A stretch of 64,000 nt of DNA from Brachyspira pilosicoli P43/6/78 (GTDB lineage: Bacteria > Spirochaetota > Brachyspiria > Brachyspirales > Brachyspiraceae), in the NCBI RefSeq assembly GCF_000325665.1, contig NC_019908.1, positions 1,860,001 to 1,924,000 on the forward strand. The letters run 5' to 3'. The notes below the pieces were generated by a model that did not search any database, was not told the origin of the DNA, and saw only the letters and a program-made list of their open reading frames with translations. Positions 51,405 through 61,168 of the stretch are shown here, in pieces. A program made the position numbers and the translations under genes. The first letter of the stretch is position 1. Each line of letters opens with the position of its first letter.

Positions 51405-52637
51405 TTATTCTTCTATAGTGATAATGTCGTATTTCTTGAAATTATGAACACTTGATTTTATATAAGCATTATCTACGTTTCTAATATTATCAACTTCTAT
51501 AAATTCATTTTCTTCTGTTTTTATAAATAGTTTAAATCTATTATCATTATGCTTTAAAAAATCTTTGCCTATATAAATTAATTCATCTCCATTTTTAATT
51601 GTGTTATAAACAGTTATTTTTGCATATTCTTCGCTGTCATCTGCAATCATACCCATAAGCCTTCTGCCTTTTAGATATCCTTTTAATGTTGGCTTTATGT
51701 TATCACGCCCAAAATAAAAACCTGTATCGCTTTCTCTTCTGCTTATTGTGTCTAACTCTTTTAAATAACTTGCAATAGGCTCTTTTTTTATAGCTTCATC
51801 GTAGGATTCATAGCCGATTTTTTCAAGTAAATCTAGTAATACTCTATAAACTCTCACAGTATTAGCAACATAATAAACACTCTTCATTCTGCCTTCAATT
51901 TTTATAGAATCAATTCCAGCCTTCTGAAGTAAATGCAAATATTCTGCCATTTGTAAATCTCTGCTGCTCAATATTGTAGAATGGTCATCACCCTCTTCTA
52001 TCTCCATAAACTCGCCTGGTCTTGTTTTCTCTTCTATGTATGTTTTAAAATTCCATCTGCAAACTTGTGAGCATTCTCCGCCGTTTGCATCTCTGTTATT
52101 TAAAAAGTTTGAAAGTAAGCATCTTCCAGAATAAGACATACATACTGCCCCATGCACAAAACTCTCTAATTCCAAATCAGTATTATCTCTAATTTCTTTT
52201 ATCTCATCAAGTGATAACTCTCTTGCTAATATTATTCTGCTTGCTCCAAGGCTTTCATATATTTTGCAAGAATAACTATTTGTAACTGATGCTTGTGTGC
52301 TTATGTGAATAGTGGCATCTGGCATAACTTCTTTAACTGCTGCCAACACTCCTAAGTCAGAAACTATAAAAGCATCTATATTTAAACTTGATATTTCTTT
52401 TAAATAATCTTTTAAATTATTTTTATCATATTCATGTAGGAAAGCATTTAATGTAAGGTATATTTTTTTGTTTAGGCTTTTAGCAATATCTGAACATTGA
52501 GCAAGTTCTTCTATGGTTGTGTTTTTGCTTTGATGTCTTAAATTAAATAAAGCACCTCCTATATAAGCTGCATCTGCTCCATAATGATATGCTACTTCCA
52601 ATTTTTCTTTATTGCCTGCTGGTGCTAGTAATTCCAT
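51405..52637 (-). CDS. Peptidase U32 family protein (TrhP/RlhA-like)
   Basis: The 410-residue protein starts MELLAPAGNKEKLEVAYHYG and carries the U32 signature ELESFVHGAVCMSYSGRCLL followed by NGGECSQVCRW, whose cysteines bind an iron-sulfur cluster. Despite the peptidase name, characterised members hydroxylate RNA (TrhP on tRNA, RlhA on 23S rRNA). The length and C-terminal domain favour the TrhP/YegQ type. GGAG lies upstream of the ATG. Confidence 0.9.
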   Translation of the reverse strand: MELLAPAGNKEKLEVAYHYGADAAYIGGALFNLRHQSKNTTIEELAQCSDIAKSLNKKIYLTLNAFLHEYDKNNLKDYLKEISSLNIDAFIVSDLGVLAAVKEVMPDATIHISTQASVTNSYSCKIYESLGASRIILARELSLDEIKEIRDNTDLELESFVHGAVCMSYSGRCLLSNFLNNRDANGGECSQVCRWNFKTYIEEKTRPGEFMEIEEGDDHSTILSSRDLQMAEYLHLLQKAGIDSIKIEGRMKSVYYVANTVRVYRVLLDLLEKIGYESYDEAIKKEPIASYLKELDTISRRESDTGFYFGRDNIKPTLKGYLKGRRLMGMIADDSEEYAKITVYNTIKNGDELIYIGKDFLKHNDNRFKLFIKTEENEFIEVDNIRNVDNAYIKSSVHNFKKYDIITIEE

Positions 52638-52827
52638 TTTTATTTATCTCCATTTATTGTTATGTTCTTTTAATTGTTTTGTTATTTTAAATTTTTATAA
52701 AGTCAATAATTTTTTATGTTATAATGTTATTTAAGTAAAAAAGTTAAACATCAGTATATTTTAATAAGTTAAATATTTCAATAACTTCGCTTTACAGTTT
52801 TTTATTTTATTATATTATAGAACCAAT

Positions 52828-54498
52828 ATGAATGATGAGTTGTTTCAAAAATTAAAAGAATTAGAAAGATATTGCAAAGAAGACTTTCTTATATCCCTTA
52901 CAAATAAAGGCATATACAACAGAGCTTTAAAAGATTTTGAAAAGATTAAAGATATTATAAATATAAAATTTGATGATGATAATATAAAAGTCTCTTTTGA
53001 AGATGTAGAAGTAATATTTAAAAATGATGAAATAAAAAACTCAGTATGTTCCTGCCCATCAAAAACTATTTGTAAGCATGTAATAATATCAATTCTATAT
53101 ATAAAAGATTATCTCTCTAAAATAGATTATAATTCTAAAGAAGAAGAGTCTTTTAATAAAAATAATTTTGACTACATAATAAATATTTCAGTAGATGAAT
53201 TAAAAAAAATCTCAAGCAAAAAAAACTTTGAATATGCATTGGATATTTTTAAAAATACTCCAGAAATAAATATAAAAGAAGATAAAATATTAGAAATAAA
53301 ATTAAAAGAAGCTGTAATTTATTTTGAAAAAAACAGCCGTATAGAAAAATCAATCTGCTCTATCTGTAAGGATAATAATTTATGCTATCATAAAATAGCA
53401 GCCATATTAAAATACAAAGAGTTTTATAATAATCTTGAAGATATAAAAGAAGAATATAAACAAATAGATTATAATTTAATTTCATTTTCAAAAATGTTTG
53501 TAGAAGATATTTTTAAAAAGGGAATATACTCCTGCAATGAAAATGATTTTGATAAGGCAGAATATATTGCTACACAATTATTAATAAAAGATATACCATC
53601 ACTTTCAAAACTTTTTAGAAGTGTTGCTAATGGAATTGATGCTATGATTAATAAAAAAGCTTATTTTAATAAATTATTGATGTTTAATACGATTGCCAAA
53701 ATTTATAATTTAATAAGATATATAGAGGCTTCAGATAATGAAACATTAAATAAACTAATAGGAGAGAAAAAAAGCAAATATGTAGAAAATAGATATTCTG
53801 AGTTTATTGGAATAGGTGCTTATCCATTTGTTTTTTCAAGCGGATATATGGGTTCTACTTCTTATGTTTATAATTTGAATAATAAAGAAATATATTCTAT
53901 ATCAAATATAATGCCTACTTTTTATGAAAGCAATAATAATTTTAGTATTTATGACAATATAAAATTAAATTACACAAAAAAGAATATTAATAATTTATCA
54001 ATAGAAGATTTATCAAAAAATAAAAGCAGTATTGAAAATTTTAGAACCAATAATGACAATAAAATCTCATTAAATAAAAGTACTAATTTTCAATTAAAAG
54101 AACGTGTTAATTTTAAGTTTATTGATTCTATAAAAAAAGATTTAGAAGATATTTTTTTTGAAAGCTATGAGAAAATAAAAAATATTAGTTTTGATTATGG
54201 TTATTTTTTTAAAAAAGAAAATTATAAAATAATTATCACAGAGTTTGAAAGAATTGAAAATATAAGATTTGATAAGATTAATCAGATATTTTATTTTGAT
54301 ATATTAAACAGCAAAAAAGAAACTCTAACGCTTAGTATAAAATATAATAATATAAACAAGCATGGAATAAAGTTTATAAAAAATTATAAGAACTCAAAGA
54401 TTGACAAAGATAAATTTATAGTTCTTAAAAAGAGTAATTTTGCAATAAAGCCAATTAGTATAATAAATATTAATGCAGTTATAAATATATATTTTTAA
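52828..54498 (+). CDS. Protein with two SWIM-type zinc motifs
   Basis: The 556-residue protein has an N-terminal SWIM finger, CSCPSKTICKH (CxC...CxH), and a second near-SWIM motif, CSICKDNNLCYH (CxxC...CxH), each after a predicted beta strand (VEVIFKND, AVIYFEKN). The remaining ~400 residues are rich in lysine, asparagine and isoleucine with no recognised domain. SWIM domains bind DNA or proteins and often sit beside helicases in other bacteria; none is nearby. It is a single gene with its own upstream region. Confidence 0.72.
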   Translation: MNDELFQKLKELERYCKEDFLISLTNKGIYNRALKDFEKIKDIINIKFDDDNIKVSFEDVEVIFKNDEIKNSVCSCPSKTICKHVIISILYIKDYLSKIDYNSKEEESFNKNNFDYIINISVDELKKISSKKNFEYALDIFKNTPEINIKEDKILEIKLKEAVIYFEKNSRIEKSICSICKDNNLCYHKIAAILKYKEFYNNLEDIKEEYKQIDYNLISFSKMFVEDIFKKGIYSCNENDFDKAEYIATQLLIKDIPSLSKLFRSVANGIDAMINKKAYFNKLLMFNTIAKIYNLIRYIEASDNETLNKLIGEKKSKYVENRYSEFIGIGAYPFVFSSGYMGSTSYVYNLNNKEIYSISNIMPTFYESNNNFSIYDNIKLNYTKKNINNLSIEDLSKNKSSIENFRTNNDNKISLNKSTNFQLKERVNFKFIDSIKKDLEDIFFESYEKIKNISFDYGYFFKKENYKIIITEFERIENIRFDKINQIFYFDILNSKKETLTLSIKYNNINKHGIKFIKNYKNSKIDKDKFIVLKKSNFAIKPISIININAVINIYF

Positions 54499-54566
54499 AA
54501 CGCTTTTAGTATATATTGAAAACGAATATATTTTGTTGATTTTTATCTTTATTAATAAATATATTA

Positions 54567-54829
54567 TCAACTTTTTTGTCGCTCTCGCGGTGCGAACTTC
54601 GTCAAAAAGTTTTTACCCTACGGGTACGCTTCGCGAAAAACGCAAATACTAAAGTTTTATATTAATAGAATATTTATTAAATATATTATAAATTATTTAT
54701 TTTGATTAAAAATGCAGTCCTTTTGCTCTTTGGGTCACCACCGAGTAGGTGCCTAATCGGCAAAAGAAGTGGGGGTGTGTACCCTAAGGGCACGCTTCAC
54801 AGGGGGCTAGTCCCCACAAATAAAAAACT
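54567..54829. repeat. A-type and B-type mosaic repeats in 380-base gap
   Basis: The gap 54499-54878 between convergent genes holds no gene. Positions 54567-54650 read ATCAACTTTTTTGTCGCTCT, GCGGTGCGAACTTCGTCAAA, AAGTTTTTACCCTACGGGTA and CGCTTCGCGAAAAACGC. Positions 54711-54829 are a B element with GCAGTCCTTTTGCTCTTTGG, ACCGAGTAGGTGCCTAATCG, GTGGGGGTGTGTACCCTAAG and GGGGGCTAGTCCCC. Confidence 0.75.
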
Positions 54830-54878
54830 TAAATAAAACAGAAAATTGTGTAATAAAATATAATTACCTAAGTATATC

Positions 54879-56039
54879 TCAATAATATGAGTTTAGTATC
54901 AAATATCTGTCTTTGCCTTTAGCATTAACATCTGGATTATAAACCACATAAACATTGTTGCCAAGCTCAACATATCTAAGAAGTTTGTCATCAGAGAAAA
55001 AATCTCCCTGTACATATATTGCAGCTCCCGGAGACATTGGGAAGTTGGCAGATGCTGTTATCACTTTTGGTTTTGTGTTTATTATTCCTTTATATCCATA
55101 TAAACCGCTTGTTTCATTTTTATAATTAGCTTCAAGCCAAGTAGCATATAGTTCGCTCCAATCTTTAAACTGCTTTATGTTTTTATTTGCAGCATATAGA
55201 ATTGCTTTGTAAGTGTGTTTATATTCTTCTGGTGCGTTTGCTATGTCTTTATATATTTCAAAGCCGTTTTTTGAATGTATAGCTAGCCAATACATAAAAA
55301 GTGAAACAGTTGCATATTTATGCACAGTGTATCCGCTAGACCAATTAACAAAATAATCTCCTTTGGTTATAAGATACATAGAATCACTGTTATAGTATTG
55401 AAGACGATTTTCTGGTAAATATCCTCTGTATGCTATTACTGCTGCTTCGGATAATGCTTCGTCCACCCACACATCAAAATCTGTTTTTTTGCTTTCTCTC
55501 AAATTGCTGTAATGAATTATATGCTGAAGTTCATGAATTATTGTGTTTAATACAGAATCAACATTATCCCAGCCGTTTATATAATCTAAAAATATTATAT
55601 TTTTGTTTTCGTTTTCTATTTCATTATAATTACCTTCAAATATGGAGTAGCCTTGCATATATGGTTTAGCTCCTGTGTGTCCGCCGTTTATATCCATTAT
55701 AAGAAGTATTAATTTCGTTTTTATATTTCCGTATAAATATTTTTCTAATTCATATGCTTTCATTGTTTGAGATAATATTTCTTTTAATATTTTTTCATCT
55801 ACTGTTAGTCCATTTTCTAAATACACATCTATACTTGAAGTTGAGTATATATTTTTTGCTTTTATTTTATCTTTTGAATAATTGTTATTAATATATCTTA
55901 CAGCATTAAATGTTTTTTCTTTATAATCAGCTTTATATATTTCGTAGGTTTTATTTTGATTTAATATGCTATTGATGTTTGCATTTAGTATTAATGTGTT
56001 TAATGATATTAAGATTAATACAAAGATTTTTTTCATCAT
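54879..56039 (-). CDS. Secreted M30-like zinc metalloprotease
   Basis: A signal peptide (KKIFVLILISLNTLILNAN) leads a 386-residue protein with HELQHIIHYSN (H169, E170, H173), and VDEALSEAAVIAYRGYL just downstream supplying a third ligand region. The pattern resembles the hyicolysin (M30) family of secreted neutral proteases. It could degrade host or envelope proteins. GAGGTG lies eight bases before the ATG pair at the start. Confidence 0.8.
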   Translation of the reverse strand: MMKKIFVLILISLNTLILNANINSILNQNKTYEIYKADYKEKTFNAVRYINNNYSKDKIKAKNIYSTSSIDVYLENGLTVDEKILKEILSQTMKAYELEKYLYGNIKTKLILLIMDINGGHTGAKPYMQGYSIFEGNYNEIENENKNIIFLDYINGWDNVDSVLNTIIHELQHIIHYSNLRESKKTDFDVWVDEALSEAAVIAYRGYLPENRLQYYNSDSMYLITKGDYFVNWSSGYTVHKYATVSLFMYWLAIHSKNGFEIYKDIANAPEEYKHTYKAILYAANKNIKQFKDWSELYATWLEANYKNETSGLYGYKGIINTKPKVITASANFPMSPGAAIYVQGDFFSDDKLLRYVELGNNVYVVYNPDVNAKGKDRYLILNSYY

Positions 56040-56078
56040 AATAGCACCTCAATTATTTTTATATTTTTTAGTATTTTC

Positions 56079-56402
56079 GGGGACTAGTCCCCGAACCCCT
56101 ACTTCTTTTGCCGAATAGGCACCTACTCGGTGGTGGCCCAAAGAAGCAAAAGGACTGCATTTTTACTTCAATTTTGCATCGTAATATTTTAAATATATAT
56201 TTTCAATATAAATTCTCGGCAAATAATGTTTTTATCAAAGCATATAAAATGGATTTCTTTCAAAATGATATTTATAAATATTTCTATTGTTTTTGATTTA
56301 ATATTTAGTATCTAAAATACAATTAGTATTACTTTCTTAACTTGCACTTTTTGCAACTTTGACGAAGTCCACACCGTGTAGCGGCGGGAAAAAGTTGAAT
56401 AA
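56079..56402. repeat. B-type and A-type repeats in 457-base gap
   Basis: The gap 56040-56496 contains a B element at 56079-56162 (GGGGACTAGTCCCCGAAC, CTTCTTTTGCCGAATAGGCA, CCTACTCGGTGGTGGCCCAA, AGCAAAAGGACTGC). An A element lies at 56341-56402 (TTTTTGCAACTTTGACGAAG, CGGCGGGAAAAAGTTGAATA). A short plus-strand frame at 56108-56296 lies in the repeat and is not a credible gene. Confidence 0.75.
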
Positions 56403-56496
56403 AATAAAAACTTAGATGACAATTATAAAACAAAAATGCTTTACAAAAATTATTATTATATTATGATTTATATAAATCTTATAAGGGGATTTATTT

Positions 56497-57387
56497 ATGG
56501 AATATAAACAAATAGTTAATGAAGATTATATAGCTAAAGAAGAAAACCCAATCAAACAAAGCGATATATATAAATTGGCAGAAGAGTTTGCTAAAAGCAG
56601 CGATAATAAAAAATCAGAAAATAATTATGCAATGCTTATAGTTGATGCTCAGAGAGATTTTATAGATACAGAAAAAGGTGCATTGCCTGTACGCGGTGCT
56701 AAACAAGATATTTCAAGAATAACTAAATTTATTTTTGAGAATATAAACTCAATTTCAGCGATATACACTACAATAGATACTCATAGATATGATGCTATAT
56801 TTCACCCTTGTTTATGGAAAGATAAAGAAGGTAATGATGTTAAGCCTTTTACAGAAATTACAATAGAAAAAATAGAAAATAAAGAAGTAATACCTGTCTT
56901 TGAAGATATTCAAATTGATTATGTAAGAACTTTAAAATCACAAGGCAGTCAAAACCTAATTGTTTGGCCTTATCATTGTATATATGCTACAGACGGCTGG
57001 CTTATAGAAAAACAATTATCTAATATGCTGCTTTTTTATGAGAGAGCAAAAAATACTACAGTTAATAGAATAGTTAAAGGCACAGATAAGTTTAGCGAAA
57101 TGTACGGAGCTATAAAACAAGAAGTTGTAAGTAAGTATACTTCTAATAACTCTCATACTTGGATTTATACAATGAAAGATTATGATAAAATATATATATG
57201 CGGAGAGGCAAAAGATTATTGTGTTTATGAAACTGTTAAGCAATTATGCGAAGAGTATGACAGCAGTGTTAGAAGCAAGCTTTATGTGATGATGAATTGC
57301 TGCAGTTCTATAGGCGATGAAATAAAATGCAATTTGAAATATAAAGAGTTGTCGAAGAAATACGGCATAAACTTGATAGAGATATAA
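56497..57387 (+). CDS. Isochorismatase-like hydrolase, nicotinamidase-related
   Basis: The 296-residue protein has the cysteine hydrolase triad: D50 (AMLIVDAQRDF), K194 (RIVKGTDKF) and C242 (CGEAKDYCVYET), with metal-ligand region IDTHRYDAIFHP. This set favours nicotinamidase or a close relative. It is longer than typical nicotinamidases (about 200 residues) because of an N-terminal extension and a middle insertion. Nicotinamidase deamidates nicotinamide for NAD salvage. It is convergent with a sirtuin gene, whose reaction releases nicotinamide. Confidence 0.8.
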   Translation: MEYKQIVNEDYIAKEENPIKQSDIYKLAEEFAKSSDNKKSENNYAMLIVDAQRDFIDTEKGALPVRGAKQDISRITKFIFENINSISAIYTTIDTHRYDAIFHPCLWKDKEGNDVKPFTEITIEKIENKEVIPVFEDIQIDYVRTLKSQGSQNLIVWPYHCIYATDGWLIEKQLSNMLLFYERAKNTTVNRIVKGTDKFSEMYGAIKQEVVSKYTSNNSHTWIYTMKDYDKIYICGEAKDYCVYETVKQLCEEYDSSVRSKLYVMMNCCSSIGDEIKCNLKYKELSKKYGINLIEI

Positions 57388-57408
57388 TTATTAGTTTATT
57401 AATTTTTT

Positions 57409-57545
57409 TGTTGTTCTTTTCCCGCCGCTCGCACCTATACCTAAAGGTACTTCCTACGGTCGCAGGTACTCACTTCAGTCTGCCCTGAAGGACTCCTTTC
57501 AGTCGCGGTGCGGACTTCGTCAAAAGAACCAAAAAGTGCAAATGT
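57409..57545. repeat. Large A-type mosaic repeat
   Basis: GTTCTTTTCCCGCCGC at the left pairs with the A-type ending CAAAAGAACCAAAAAGTGCA at the right. Between them are GGTACTTCCTACGGTCGCAG, GTCTGCCCTGAAGGACTCCT and GTCGCGGTGCGGACTTCGTC. Relative to the copy at 56341 it is inverted. It lies between the convergent hydrolase and sirtuin genes. Confidence 0.7.
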
Positions 57546-57608
57546 AAAAGTTTTATACTCTAAGAATATTATTTAATGTATTATAATTTACAATACTAAA
57601 ATAAAAAA

Positions 57609-58340
57609 TTATAAATATTTCTCTATTTCTGTGAATGCAACGCCTGCTTTCTCTTTTATATAAATATCAACTATTGAGTTTGTAAAATTAGAAGGCTCTG
57701 GGTTAATCTCCATTATTGTTGCACCGGCTCTCTTTGCTATATGAGGAATCTGAGCTGCAGGCATAACCTCGCCGCCTGTGCCTATTATGATAAATAAATC
57801 ACATTTTTGAGCGTCTTCTACAGAGCTTTGAAAATCATAAGTTGGTAAAGCCTCTCCAAAAAATACAAAATTCGGCTTTAATATGGAATTACAATTTTCG
57901 CAAGTAGGAGGGTCCATTGATAATATTTTTTTATCTATTTTATATTTATTATGACATTTCATACATACAGCATATTGTGCAGTACCATGAAGTTCATATA
58001 CAATTTTGCTTCCTGCTTCTTGATGAAGATTATCTATATTTTGAGTGATTACAGAACGCATTATGCCTTTTTTTTCTAATTCTGCTAATACTAAATGAGC
58101 TTTATTAGGCTTAACGTTGTCTATAGGTTCGTAGAATACCTTTTTTAATGAATGCCAAGATTCTTTAGGGTGTCTTGTGAAGTATGAAATTTCAGCAAAT
58201 TGGCTTCCATGTTTTTCCCAAAGCCCATTTTCTCCCCTAAAAGGAGGCACTCCGCTTTCTACACTTATGCCAGCACCAGTGAATGCTACGGCATATTTTG
58301 ATGCTTTTATTTTGTCTGCTATCTCTTTATAATCTATCAT
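57609..58340 (-). CDS. cobB: NAD-dependent protein deacylase, sirtuin (CobB-like)
   Basis: Sirtuins remove acyl groups from lysine using NAD and release nicotinamide. Motifs are FTGAGISVESGVPPFRGENG, TQNIDNLHQEAGS, a zinc ribbon CMKCHNKYK and CENC, PNFVFFGEALP and IIGTGGEVMPAAQIP. The frame opens at 58376, but the ATG at 58340 gives MIDYKEIADKIK, a typical start of about 243 residues; neither start has a strong ribosome site. Confidence 0.92.
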   Translation of the reverse strand: MIDYKEIADKIKASKYAVAFTGAGISVESGVPPFRGENGLWEKHGSQFAEISYFTRHPKESWHSLKKVFYEPIDNVKPNKAHLVLAELEKKGIMRSVITQNIDNLHQEAGSKIVYELHGTAQYAVCMKCHNKYKIDKKILSMDPPTCENCNSILKPNFVFFGEALPTYDFQSSVEDAQKCDLFIIIGTGGEVMPAAQIPHIAKRAGATIMEINPEPSNFTNSIVDIYIKEKAGVAFTEIEKYL

Positions 58341-58557
58341 ACTTATTATTATATAATAAAAAGATATTATTTCCACAATAATTTTTGAATAAATTCCAAT
58401 ATTTAATAAAAAATAAAAAAAATGTGTGTTTATATTTTACTTTTTGTTTATATTTTATATACTTAAAGATACATATAATAATATATTATACCAAAATAAA
58501 ATATATAAAAATGATATTATTGTATTATTAAACAATCACATAAATAATCATAAATCA

Positions 58558-58589
58558 TTGACAGTAATATTTTTATGATATAATATAAT
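58558..58589 (+). promoter_or_regulatory. Promoter of rex
   Basis: TTGACA at 58558-58563 followed by overlapping TATAAT hexamers at 58579 and 58584, with spacers of 15 and 20 bases. No perfect Rex operator (TTGTTAA, spacer, TTAACAA) was found. Confidence 0.55.
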
Positions 58590-58627
58590 GAGTATATGTA
58601 ATAAAAAAGACTGTAGAGGTATTTAAA

Positions 58628-59275
58628 ATGATTAGCAGAACACAGATAATGCGACTATTAAAATATAAAAATGCATTAAGAAGAATGAAGAGTTTTGGTT
58701 TTATCAAAGCATATTCCAATAACTTAGGTGATGCAATAGGAATAACCTCTGTCCAGGTAAGAAAAGATTTTTCATTATTTAATATATCCGGCAACAAGAA
58801 AGGCGGCTATAATATAGATGATTTATTAGACCAAATAGATAATATATTAGGAAAACAAATATCACATAATATAATATTAATAGGTTACGGAAAAATAGGT
58901 AAAGCTTTGGTTAATTACAGAGGCTTTGAAAATGAGGCTATAAAGATAATAGCAGCCTTCGACCATAACCCTGACAAAATAGATAGAAATGCTCCTACAC
59001 CAATACTTCCTATAGATGAGTTAAAAGATTTTATTATTAACAACAAAATAGAGATAGCAATATTAACAGTTCCAGATTTGGAAGCACAAAGAATGTTTGA
59101 TGTGATATGTAATGCTGGTATTAAGGGTGTATTAAACTTTGCACCTATAAAATTATTAGAAAGACCAGATTGTATTATTAATGATGTTAATATAGCTGAT
59201 GAAATAGAGTCATTGTTCTATTTTATCAATGATGTTAAATTGCCTTCTTCAAAGAAATCTAAAGAGAAAAAATAA
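58628..59275 (+). CDS. rex: Redox-sensing transcriptional repressor Rex
   Basis: Rex binds DNA when the NADH/NAD ratio is low and releases it when NADH rises, controlling fermentation genes. The 215-residue protein has an N-terminal winged helix (GDAIGITSVQVRKDFSLFNI, then SGNKKGGYNIDDLL) and a Rossmann domain (NIILIGYGKIGKALVNYRGF, NIADEIESLFYFIN). AGAGG lies eight bases before the ATG. It leads a likely operon with PAP2 and TPR genes. Confidence 0.93.
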   Translation: MISRTQIMRLLKYKNALRRMKSFGFIKAYSNNLGDAIGITSVQVRKDFSLFNISGNKKGGYNIDDLLDQIDNILGKQISHNIILIGYGKIGKALVNYRGFENEAIKIIAAFDHNPDKIDRNAPTPILPIDELKDFIINNKIEIAILTVPDLEAQRMFDVICNAGIKGVLNFAPIKLLERPDCIINDVNIADEIESLFYFINDVKLPSSKKSKEKK

Positions 59276-59288
59276 GCTTTTTTAGATT

Positions 59289-59990
59289 ATGGAACAGCAA
59301 AATAATATAAATAATCAAGACGAAGATATAAAAAAAAATGATGTAGAGTTGCATAGAAAAAGGCTTAAAAGAAAAAAATTAAAAAAAATATTAAAGCGTA
59401 GAAGAAAGAAAAAAAGAATAGCATATATCAACAGTCTTCCATTAATAAAACTATTATCCAAAATAGATGACAAATTATTTTTAAAGATTTTTAAAGATAA
59501 TAGAAAAGGCTATTTTAAAAGTTTTATGAAGTTTATGAGCAGGCTTGGTGATGGTTATGTGTGGGCTGGTATTTATCTTATATTTTATATGTTTAGAATA
59601 GATTATGCTTTAGTATATTTTTCTCGTGCATTAACAGCAGCTATTATATGTATATTTGTTTTTTTATACACCAAGAATTTTTTCAGCCGTATTCGTCCAT
59701 ATAAAAAGCATGGCAAAATACCTATAATGTATCCTCCAGATAAGCATTCTTTTCCATCTGGACACACTATGGTAGCTTTTGCAATATCTTTTTCTATGGG
59801 AAGCTATAGTTTATATTCTGTTTTATTATTTTATAGCATTGCTTTTTTAATAGCATTCAGCAGAGTTTATGTTGGACTTCATTATCCTTTTGATGTTATA
59901 TCTGGAATAATATCAGGCACTATTATAGGGGCATGTACTAATTTGCTTTTTTATTATATAACAGGTCTTCCTATGATTGGTCATCTTTGA
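59289..59990 (+). CDS. PAP2 family membrane phosphatase
   Basis: The 233-residue protein has a very basic N-terminus (KRLKRKKLKKILKRRRKKKR) and five or six membrane segments. The three acid-phosphatase motifs are complete: KNFFSRIRP, PSGH (in HSFPSGHTMVAFA) and SRVYVGLHYPFDV. Likely substrates are undecaprenyl pyrophosphate or phosphatidic acid; the choice is open. It lies 13 bases after rex. Confidence 0.88.
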   Translation: MEQQNNINNQDEDIKKNDVELHRKRLKRKKLKKILKRRRKKKRIAYINSLPLIKLLSKIDDKLFLKIFKDNRKGYFKSFMKFMSRLGDGYVWAGIYLIFYMFRIDYALVYFSRALTAAIICIFVFLYTKNFFSRIRPYKKHGKIPIMYPPDKHSFPSGHTMVAFAISFSMGSYSLYSVLLFYSIAFLIAFSRVYVGLHYPFDVISGIISGTIIGACTNLLFYYITGLPMIGHL

Positions 59991-60003
59991 TATAATGTAA
60001 TGC

Positions 60004-61164
60004 ATGAAAATATTTTTTATATTCCTGTTAATAACTACTATAACATTCGCACAAAACTCTGTAATGGTATTTCAAAATAATAGCGATTATATGCATAGGG
60101 CTATTTATGATTTGCTTACTAAAAATATTTTTCTTTATTCTCATTTTAAAATTATAGAAACAAAAGAAAATAATAATTACAATCAAATTAAATCAAAGAT
60201 AAAAGAATTGAGTGCAAAAAATAATTCTGACATTTCTATTTTGTATAATATAAAAACTTTTGGAGATGGTTTTTTACTTAATTACATTATTTATAATAAT
60301 TCTAACAGATGGTATGAGAATGAATATTATTTTAGAGAAACTAATATGTTTAATGCTGTCAATAAAGTTTTAGATGATTTTTATAAAATGAATAATGTAA
60401 ATATTTCTAGAGATAATTATATAAAAGAAGATGAATATATTTCTCTTATTGGATATTATTCTGATATTATGTCTAATGATAATATTTATAATTTGTTTTA
60501 TAGTTTTCACAAGGATAATATTTATTTCAATATGGATTATTTGGAATATTTATTTGTTAATAATGGGAATGCAAATGATTTTATTTCTGATATATTAAAA
60601 ACAATTGATAAAAAGAATCATTATTATTTTTATGTTCTTGGAATAAAATATTATAATGATTATAAAGTAAATGTTATATATGATGATATAGAAAAGAGTA
60701 TTTTAAATTATGAGGAGGCTATAAAACTAAAACCTAATTCTTATTTATATAATGAGAAATTAGCTAAGGCTTATTTGCTAAAAAATGATTATGATAATGC
60801 TTTGAAATATTATGAGAATGCAATTATTTTGAGTGATAATAACACTAGTTTAATAAAAGAGGTTTTAGGTATATTAAACAGAGACTTTAATAAGAATGCA
60901 AATAAAATAATAGAGTATCTTAATAAAATAATTAGTATAGACAATAATGATGATGAGGCAATAGAGGAGCTTGCTAAACTTTATGAATCTATTGGGGACT
61001 ATGAGAATGCCTATCTTTATTATAATAAGCTAATGGAGGCAATAAATTATCATTTGTATATTATAAACAATGAGAAACCTAATGCTTCACTTTATGATAA
61101 ATACACGGCTAAAAAGAATAGAACCCAAACAAAAATAAAGTCTATAGAGAATAGAATGAAATAA
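60004..61164 (+). CDS. Exported TPR protein
   Basis: The 386-residue protein starts with a signal peptide (MKIFFIFLLITTITFAQNS). About residues 230-370 hold TPR units: YEEAIKLKPNSYLYNEKLAK, NDYDNALKYYENAIILSDNN, DDEAIEELAKLYESIGDYEN. The first 220 residues are of unknown fold. It probably acts as a periplasmic scaffold and is the last gene of the rex run, 13 bases after PAP2. Confidence 0.82.
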   Translation: MKIFFIFLLITTITFAQNSVMVFQNNSDYMHRAIYDLLTKNIFLYSHFKIIETKENNNYNQIKSKIKELSAKNNSDISILYNIKTFGDGFLLNYIIYNNSNRWYENEYYFRETNMFNAVNKVLDDFYKMNNVNISRDNYIKEDEYISLIGYYSDIMSNDNIYNLFYSFHKDNIYFNMDYLEYLFVNNGNANDFISDILKTIDKKNHYYFYVLGIKYYNDYKVNVIYDDIEKSILNYEEAIKLKPNSYLYNEKLAKAYLLKNDYDNALKYYENAIILSDNNTSLIKEVLGILNRDFNKNANKIIEYLNKIISIDNNDDEAIEELAKLYESIGDYENAYLYYNKLMEAINYHLYIINNEKPNASLYDKYTAKKNRTQTKIKSIENRMK

Positions 61165-61168
61165 TTTT

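Noticed and set aside
56108-56296. 62-residue plus-strand frame
   Set aside because: Begins inside a B-type repeat and has no ribosome site or conserved feature.
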